Source: Paenibacillus dendrobii
GTDB taxonomy: Bacteria; Bacillota; Bacilli; Paenibacillales; Paenibacillaceae
Reading direction: 5' to 3'
DNA length: 64,000 nucleotides
Assembly: GCF_009807035.1 (NCBI RefSeq)
Contig: NZ_WUBI01000001.1
Span: 930,001 to 994,000, forward strand
Position numbers and translations under genes: made by a program. The notes below the pieces were generated by a model. The model did not search any database, was not told the DNA's origin, and was given only the letters and a program-made list of their open reading frames with translations. Shown here one piece after another: positions 61,032 through 64,000 of this stretch; the stretch's first letter is position 1; each line of letters starts with the position of its first letter.

Positions 61032-63533
61032 TTAGATTCCCTCGGCAAGGATCTGTTTCAAGAACATTCCGGTATAAGAAGCCTTCACTTCTGCAACCTG
61101 TTCCGGTGTTCCTTCCGCTACAAGCTTCCCTCCTTCCGCCCCGCCTTCCGGACCAATATCTATAACCCAGTCCGATTCCCTTATCAATTCCAGGCTGTGC
61201 TCGACGACAACTACGGTATTTCCCGTATCGACGAGTTTATCCAGCAAGACCTGAAGCTGTCTAATGTCAGACGGATGGAGACCGGTTGTCGGCTCATCCA
61301 GGAGGTACAGCGTATGGTTTTTGGATGGCTTGCTGAGCTCTTTGGCCAATCTGATTCGCTGACCTTCACCGCCGGAAAGGGTTTTGACGGATTGACCCCA
61401 CTGAAGGTAACCAAGCCCCACCTCGCACAGCATTTCAATGATGCCTGCCATTTTGGTCTCATCCTTGAGGATTGGAAGGCTCTCCTGCACCGACATATTC
61501 AGCAAATCCGAGATCGACAAGCCTTTGTACTGAACCTCAAGGACCTCGTCGGAAAACCGTCTTCCCTTGCAGTCAGGACACTTGACCTCCAGATCCGGAA
61601 GGAAGTTCATATCGACAGTAAGAACGCCTAAGCCCTGACATGTCTCACAACGACCACCAGGCGTATTAAACGAAAAGTGTTTGGTAGTCAGGTTTCGATC
61701 TTTGGCCTCCGGCAAGCCGGCAAACAGTTTTCGCAAATGTGTGAACACGTCTGTATACGTCGCAACGTTGGAGCGCTGGACTCGGCCCATCGGTGTTTGG
61801 TCGAAGGTTACGATATCTCCGATGTTCTGGAGTCCCTTCATTTCCTTGCACCCGGACAATTCTTGTTCTTTGGACTGTGCTTGTGCAAGAATATCAAAGA
61901 CAAGCGTGGATTTGCCTGAGCCCGAAACTCCGGTTACGGCCACTAGACATCCCAGCGGAAAAGAAACAGACGGGATATCGATATTGCGAATCTTTGCCTC
62001 CAGGATTGTGATCTGTTGGCCGTTCCCTTTCCTGCGCTGGCGTACCGGAGCTTTGACGCTTTCTTCTCTCAAATAGGCCCCCGTAACCGATAGCTCGCTG
62101 GACATCAAATCCTCCAGGCTGCCTTCTCCAACGACGTTCCCCCCGTTCAATCCGGCACCTGGTCCGATATCGATGACATGGTCTGCCGCACGCATCATCT
62201 CGATATCGTGCTCAATGACGAGCACCGTATTGCCTAGATCACGCAGATCTTGAAGCACTCGAATGAGACCTGAGGTATCCCGGGGATGAAGTCCCGTAGT
62301 CGGTTCATCCAGAATATAGAGCACACCGGTAAGACCAGAACCAAGCAATGATGCAAGCCGCAGCCGTTGTGCTTCTCCTCCGGATAATGTGACGGTCTGA
62401 CGGTTCAAGGAAAGATAGCCTAACCCGACATCCAAAATCCGCTTTAATCTTTTAGGCATATCATGAATCGGCTCAATCACATGAAGGGCTTCCGGAGGCT
62501 GTTCCTCCTGTAAGCGTTTCGTCCAATCGTATACTTCGCCTAGCGACCAGTCTGAAACTTCAGATATGGATGAGCCCGCTACCTCCACAAGACGAACTTC
62601 TTTTTTCAAGCGAGCTCCGTGGCATTCAGGGCAAAGCGTCTCATGGAAAAAACCGCCCTCTTTCTCTTGGCTTCCAGCCTCCCCTTCCTTTTCCTTATAA
62701 CGACGCCATAATCCAGGTATGACCCCTTCGAACTTGGTCCCTTGAATTGGTTTGACATCCGGATAATGACGCTTGAATGCTTCACTCTCAACACCGTAAT
62801 ACAGCAAGTCACGCTGAATTGGGCCGTAGTCCTTCAAGAGCTGATCCGGATCGAACTCAAATCCGAAATGTTTACCAGCCGCTACTAATATGCGTGTCTG
62901 AATATCGCGATGGACGCCATTCAGCGAAGCAACCCCACCTTCGCTCAAGCTGAGTTCAGGATGAAATACCGCTGCCTCATTTATCGTTGCCACATGCCCC
63001 AGTCCGCTGCATGCTTCGCAAGCACCCTCCGGCTTGTTAAAGGAAAAGTGGGACATACCCAGTTTTTCCAGCTTCTCTCCACAATGTGGACAACTCGTTG
63101 TTTGACGATCGATCTCCTCATCTTCTTCCATGAGCAAGCCTACAGGTTCAAAAGAAGGCAAGATCCTGCCGCTGCAATGAGGGCAAATACGCTCGCCCAA
63201 TCTTGCAAAGATAAAACGTACATACGTATACAAGTCCGTCACAGTGCCCACCGTTGAACGCGGATTACGATTCGTGACATGCTGTCCAACGCTAATGGAT
63301 GGGGACAACCCTTCAATGGACTCGACTTTGGGTTTGCTGATCGCATCCGACATCATTCCCATGGAATCCAGATACTGTCTCTGACATTCGCGCTGCAATG
63401 TGTCCATGGCCAGCGTCGATTTACCAGATCCCGATGGTCCTGTCAGAACAACAAGCTTATATTTAGGTATGGAAAGCGAGATATTCTTGAGATTATTTTC
63501 TCTGGCACCCTTAATCACGATGGTTTCTTTCAT
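61032..63533 (-). CDS. UvrA-like (class II, UvrA2/DrrC type) ABC ATPase
   Basis: An 833-residue protein shorter than housekeeping UvrA (about 950). Two ABC domains: Walker [10 protein letters not shown] and GVSGSGKST, signatures TLSGGEAQRLRLAS and TLSGGEGQRIRLA. Zinc-binding pairs CPHC, CPECHG and CETCQG/CPDCKG are present; the UvrB-binding region is reduced. Start 63533 has GGAGG. Next to an efflux pump and a MarR gene it probably guards DNA against a bound drug, as DrrC does. Confidence 0.9.
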   Translation of the reverse strand: MKETIVIKGARENNLKNISLSIPKYKLVVLTGPSGSGKSTLAMDTLQRECQRQYLDSMGMMSDAISKPKVESIEGLSPSISVGQHVTNRNPRSTVGTVTDLYTYVRFIFARLGERICPHCSGRILPSFEPVGLLMEEDEEIDRQTTSCPHCGEKLEKLGMSHFSFNKPEGACEACSGLGHVATINEAAVFHPELSLSEGGVASLNGVHRDIQTRILVAAGKHFGFEFDPDQLLKDYGPIQRDLLYYGVESEAFKRHYPDVKPIQGTKFEGVIPGLWRRYKEKEGEAGSQEKEGGFFHETLCPECHGARLKKEVRLVEVAGSSISEVSDWSLGEVYDWTKRLQEEQPPEALHVIEPIHDMPKRLKRILDVGLGYLSLNRQTVTLSGGEAQRLRLASLLGSGLTGVLYILDEPTTGLHPRDTSGLIRVLQDLRDLGNTVLVIEHDIEMMRAADHVIDIGPGAGLNGGNVVGEGSLEDLMSSELSVTGAYLREESVKAPVRQRRKGNGQQITILEAKIRNIDIPSVSFPLGCLVAVTGVSGSGKSTLVFDILAQAQSKEQELSGCKEMKGLQNIGDIVTFDQTPMGRVQRSNVATYTDVFTHLRKLFAGLPEAKDRNLTTKHFSFNTPGGRCETCQGLGVLTVDMNFLPDLEVKCPDCKGRRFSDEVLEVQYKGLSISDLLNMSVQESLPILKDETKMAGIIEMLCEVGLGYLQWGQSVKTLSGGEGQRIRLAKELSKPSKNHTLYLLDEPTTGLHPSDIRQLQVLLDKLVDTGNTVVVVEHSLELIRESDWVIDIGPEGGAEGGKLVAEGTPEQVAEVKASYTGMFLKQILAEGI

Positions 63534-63678
63534 ATATATCCTCCTCACTGCAAAATGGGCTACATCCGCTAAAGCAAGTAATTTACCTACTCTCTGTATG
63601 TCCATTTGCAAATATTAAATGTATTCGATAAAATGAACTTGCTTGATTGATTCCTCGTCAAGTATCTCGCTTGGTATT

Positions 63679-63697
63679 TATCTTCCCTATCAAGATA
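63679..63697. promoter_or_regulatory. Candidate MarR operator
   Basis: TATCTT-CCCTATC-AAGATA, a perfect 6+7+6 inverted repeat between the divergent UvrA-like and MarR genes. Confidence 0.45.
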
Positions 63698-63725
63698 TTT
63701 TAATTTTAACAAGGAGGTTTGTCTA

Positions 63726-64000
63726 ATGTCAAGCCAAAAGCAAGTTCAAACATCAGACTTGCAGGAACATTTTGTCTCGCTCATGCGAGGGTTGGGTACC
63801 CGAACGGTGCTATACCAACAAAATGTATCCACCTCTCTCGGATTATCCAATAACGATTACATCCCCGTCGATGTTTTGCGTGAGAAAGGCCCGATCACTG
63901 CCGGAGAGTTGTCCAAAATAACAGGGCTAACAACCGGAAGCATCACGAAATTAATTGACCGTCTTGAAAAAATCGGATATGTTCGCAGGCAAAATGATCC
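63726..64000 (+). CDS. MarR family regulator (3' end outside window)
   Basis: The first about 91 residues are present. ATG 63726 has AAGGAGG. The winged-helix part shows GPITAGELSKITGLTTGSIT and LIDRLEKIGYVRRQ, typical MarR. It faces away from the UvrA-like/efflux operon and probably represses it. Confidence 0.88.
   Translation, partial: MSSQKQVQTSDLQEHFVSLMRGLGTRTVLYQQNVSTSLGLSNNDYIPVDVLREKGPITAGELSKITGLTTGSITKLIDRLEKIGYVRRQND

Overview
The window reads as chromosomal DNA of a Paenibacillus-like, spore-forming Gram-positive bacterium (Bacillales). The grounds are strong GGAGG ribosome sites with some TTG/GTG starts, many hairpin-plus-T-run terminators, and Bacillus-type landmarks: KimA with a c-di-AMP riboswitch, a SigA-type sigma factor, a BirA-controlled BioY transporter, YoaR/VanW, LtaS, a SqhC-type triterpene cyclase and a T-box leader. 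No insertion sequence, integrase, CRISPR array, rRNA or tRNA was seen. Genus assignment is inference.

Layout. 1-5.9 kb: end of a cytochrome P450, an SDR, kimA with its riboswitch and terminator, a second SigA-like sigma factor with a small zinc-ribbon gene, and a candidate small RNA. 5.9-12.1 kb: amine-type FAD oxidoreductase, MFS exporter, an unannotated 49-codon gene, cysK, a VOC protein, a VanW protein and a DUF2798 membrane protein. 12.3-15.8 kb: catalase and a squalene-hopene/sporulenol-type cyclase. 15.9-24.5 kb (minus strand): one tightly packed ten-gene operon behind a BirA operator: bioY, acyl-CoA ligase, thiolase, two MaoC/HadAB-like hot-dog proteins, ketoreductase, EcfA, EcfA', EcfT, a CHY zinc-finger protein and a FabK/nitronate monooxygenase-like flavoenzyme. 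Together these give a dedicated biotin transporter plus every step of an acyl-CoA elongation cycle. 24.6-27.1 kb: an operon of a B-box zinc-finger membrane protein, a divergent Lgt-like protein and a radical SAM protein with the layout of archaeal tetraether synthase (Tes/MJ0619).

27.3-40.8 kb: OsmC, GNAT and amino-acid permease genes; an HxlR/DoxX/ring-cleaving dioxygenase module; a lipoprotein with a phage-tail-like C-terminus; PepF; a small secreted protein; an ArsR/NmrA-like pair; and a GlnPH-GlnQ type transporter. 40.9-53.5 kb: CDF metal efflux, an APH-type kinase, an ABC-F protein, a six-hairpin glycosidase, a two-component system with a PepSY-like secreted protein, two GNATs, and archaeal-type asd under a T-box leader whose specifier reads as lysine (AAA). 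54-64 kb: a VanZ-like protein with a 52-aa membrane protein, LtaS, a MocR regulator, and a UvrA2-like/EmrB-type efflux operon divergent from a MarR gene cut by the window end.

The strongest candidates for a new system are the BirA-controlled operon, which could build pimeloyl-CoA by a C5+C2 cycle or otherwise feed or salvage biotin precursors, and the Tes-like/Lgt-like lipid operon. Both functions are inferences from domain content, gene order and regulatory sites read by eye.
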